A DNA stretch of 21,674 bases from NCBI GenBank assembly GCA_050873965.1, contig JBNMJS010000024.1:1-21674 (forward strand), read 5' to 3'. Within the stretch, counting starts at the first letter, position 1, and each line of letters starts with the position of its first letter. Below the pieces are notes generated by a model that saw nothing but the letters and a program-made list of their open reading frames with translations, had not been told where the DNA came from and ran no database searches. The translations under genes and the position numbers were made by a program. Shown piece by piece: positions 20,140-21,674 of this stretch. The stretch is from UBA2883 sp050873965 (lineage in GTDB: Bacteria > Cyanobacteriota > Vampirovibrionia > Gastranaerophilales > Gastranaerophilaceae).

Positions 20140-20436
20140 TTAACCTTTTAATGAATTTCTAATTGTTTTAACAACTTTTGATATTGTAGATGGTTTTTTA
20201 AATGGTGCGTTTGCTTGTGCAACTAATTCAAATCTATCAACATTTACATTATATGCTTTCTTTAAATTCTTAAAATATGTAATTGGATTATGGGTATTTT
20301 GACCAGTTTCGGCTACCATTCTATTATAATATGTAGCATCTATACTTGTTAACTTTTTATTTGAGTTTTTACCAATAAAATGTCTGTCTTGCACTGCACC
20401 AACTGCTGATTTTAATACTAAATATGGTGATAACAT
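20140..20436 (-). CDS. Small basic protein with HFIGK motif (98 aa)
   Basis: I start at the ATG at 20436, which is preceded by AAGGAAGG with 6 nt spacing. A longer frame from 20475 would begin upstream of the likely transcription start set by a TATAAT at 20464-20469. The 98-residue product begins MLSPYLVLKSAVGAVQDRHF, with HFIGKNSNKK at 19-28, again the F-x-G-K pattern. The remainder is basic (pI clearly high), with KAYNVNVDRFELVAQANAP in the middle and a lysine-rich helix at the end (SKVVKTIRNSLKG). There is no signal peptide or membrane segment. The family is not recognised. It is co-transcribed with the PPC gene. Confidence 0.65.
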   Translation of the reverse strand: MLSPYLVLKSAVGAVQDRHFIGKNSNKKLTSIDATYYNRMVAETGQNTHNPITYFKNLKKAYNVNVDRFELVAQANAPFKKPSTISKVVKTIRNSLKG

Positions 20437-20463
20437 AATTAACCTTCCTTTTTTTACAATCTT

Positions 20464-20469
20464 ATTATA
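20464..20469 (-). promoter_or_regulatory. -10 element of the small basic protein operon
   Basis: TATAAT on the minus strand lies 27 nt upstream of the ATG at 20436, leaving room for the AAGGAAGG ribosome binding site. No good -35 is visible. It decides the start codon of the downstream gene. Confidence 0.5.
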
Positions 20470-20511
20470 ATCCATAAAATAAACTTTTAAAGTGTTAAAT
20501 TAATTATCAAT

Positions 20512-21663
20512 TTATTTTTCTTTATAAACAGTTGGTATTGTAAATTCAAAAGTGTTTGTTCTTTCAATAGTAGAACTTGTTGCTTTTATTTTACCATTAT
20601 GACAATCTATTATTTGTTTTGATAAAAATAGACCTAATCCAGTACCAGTTTGTTTAGAGTAACAATTCTCTAATGTGTATTGTTCAAAAATAGTTTTTAA
20701 TTCATTTTTCGGTATTGCGTCACCTGTATTTATAACTTGTAGTGTTATTTTATCATCTTGTGGACAGAAAATATTTATGTATATTGTTGTATTGTTTTGT
20801 CCATAGGCAACTGCATTTGACAATAAATTGACGATAACTCGTTTTATTTGTAACTTATCTGCAATTAGTATAAATTGTTCGAACGCTGTATTTATTTTAA
20901 TAGTAATATTTTTTTCATTTGCTAAATTTGAAATACCACTTCTTAATTTGTTTGCTAAATCAATAATATCAAATTTTTCAATATTAAGTTTTATTTGTCC
21001 AGTATTGTATTTATATGTGTATAGTACGGTAGAAATTAAATCGGCACAATAACTGCAAGAATCTTGTATCAATGTTATCATTTCATGTTGTTCTGGTGTT
21101 AATTTGCCAAAATATTCGTTTAATAATAGTTTCGACATATTCATTTGTGCAAATGTTGGTGTTTTAAGGTCGTGTGTTAAAGTTGCAATAAATGTTTCTT
21201 TATTATTTTCTATTTCTTTAACATCGTCAATATTTTTGAATATAACAATAAAACCTGTTACATTATTATTAGTATCTGTGATTGGTGATTTTAAAATTCT
21301 AAAATGGTGCGGTTCATCTTTTTTTAATGTAAATGTATTTTCTAAATTGACAACACCTTTGGTTTCAATAATTTCTTTGTCTTCTGCTTCTATAATATGG
21401 TGTACACTACTTGGGAAAATTTCTCTATAATTTTTCCCAATAATAGATGAAAAATTTGTATCAACCATATCTGCTAATTCTTGATTTGCTAAAAGTATTG
21501 TTCCATCTAAGTCTTTAAAATAAAAACCTAAAGGAACATATTTTAGCAAATAATGCAAATATATATTGTTTTGACGGTACGTTTCTAATCTTCTGTGAAT
21601 ATTAAAAATGTAACCACCAGCAAAAATTAAACATACTAATAATATTGTATTTAATATCAACAT
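20512..21663 (-). CDS. PAS-domain sensor histidine kinase
   Basis: This 383-residue protein has one N-terminal membrane helix (about 2-20), then a PAS domain (about 35-150: VPLGFYFKDLDGTILLANQE, GKNYREIFP, FIVIFKNIDDVKE). The HisKA dimerisation domain has the phosphoacceptor H164 in ATLTHDLKTP. The HATPase domain contains the N box NLLSNAVAYGQNN, the G1-like INTGDAIPKNE and the G2 box GTGLGLFLSKQIID. No periplasmic sensing domain is present, so the signal is probably cytoplasmic or membrane-borne and sensed by PAS; no haem or flavin ligand can be assigned. The start is 11 nt from the window edge, so neither its ribosome binding site nor a response-regulator partner can be seen. No response regulator is present downstream within the window. 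Confidence 0.93.
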   Translation of the reverse strand: MLILNTILLVCLIFAGGYIFNIHRRLETYRQNNIYLHYLLKYVPLGFYFKDLDGTILLANQELADMVDTNFSSIIGKNYREIFPSSVHHIIEAEDKEIIETKGVVNLENTFTLKKDEPHHFRILKSPITDTNNNVTGFIVIFKNIDDVKEIENNKETFIATLTHDLKTPTFAQMNMSKLLLNEYFGKLTPEQHEMITLIQDSCSYCADLISTVLYTYKYNTGQIKLNIEKFDIIDLANKLRSGISNLANEKNITIKINTAFEQFILIADKLQIKRVIVNLLSNAVAYGQNNTTIYINIFCPQDDKITLQVINTGDAIPKNELKTIFEQYTLENCYSKQTGTGLGLFLSKQIIDCHNGKIKATSSTIERTNTFEFTIPTVYKEK

Positions 21664-21674
21664 ATTTACTGTTA

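Noticed and set aside
1..21674. CRISPR array or prophage
   Set aside because: No regularly spaced repeats of 25-40 bp, cas genes, integrase or phage structural genes were seen.

Overview
The window is AT-rich (roughly 30% GC by eye) with short intergenic gaps and a mixture of Shine-Dalgarno-led and apparently leaderless genes. An AsmA-like envelope protein implies an outer membrane. Pyruvate phosphate dikinase and a flavodiiron protein imply an anaerobic or micro-oxic fermentative life. Several otherwise unrelated proteins carry a short N-terminal F-x-G/A-(K) motif, which I associate from memory with gut Gastranaerophilales (Melainabacteria/Vampirovibrionia). That placement is an inference; no rRNA or other marker is present to prove it.

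Layout. 1-1980 is the end of a minus-strand surface-polysaccharide operon: a GT2 glycosyltransferase, a DUF4422 protein, then the first codons of a probable GT8 enzyme running off the window. 2000-2124 holds two palindromic hairpins inside an exact 14-bp direct repeat. 2122-2933 is a divergent pair of XRE regulators around a palindromic operator candidate. 2934-3462 has no long gene but contains a promoter, a 28-residue amphipathic peptide ORF and a strong terminator. 3463-5641 has a beta-carbonic anhydrase diverging from a flavodiiron protein, which is followed closely by a small F-x-G protein. 5649-8731 has a small two-helix membrane protein and a 920-residue AsmA-like protein. 8732-10425 has small proteins and a secreted HExxH protein. 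10487-11520 is an island between two convergent tRNA genes (Ser-GCT and Met-CAT). It contains degenerate copies of the tRNA-Ser 3' end, a perfect hairpin, a tandem 11-mer, one membrane-protein ORF and a GC-rich structured block, and it looks like the scar of an integrated element. 11712-14360 is ppdK. 14419-19168 holds a DHH phosphoesterase, an unknown 207-residue protein and an unknown 893-residue hydrophilic protein. 19253-21663 has a GNAT acetyltransferase, a PPC/DUF296 protein, a small F-x-G protein and a PAS histidine kinase.

How the genes fit together. The metabolic genes (PPDK, flavodiiron protein, carbonic anhydrase) fit a glycolytic fermenter that detoxifies O2 or NO. The most unusual theme is the short N-terminal motif shared by at least four proteins that have no recognisable Sec signal. 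It may be a sorting or processing tag, which I cannot confirm from one window. The second theme is recombination scarring around the two tRNA genes.
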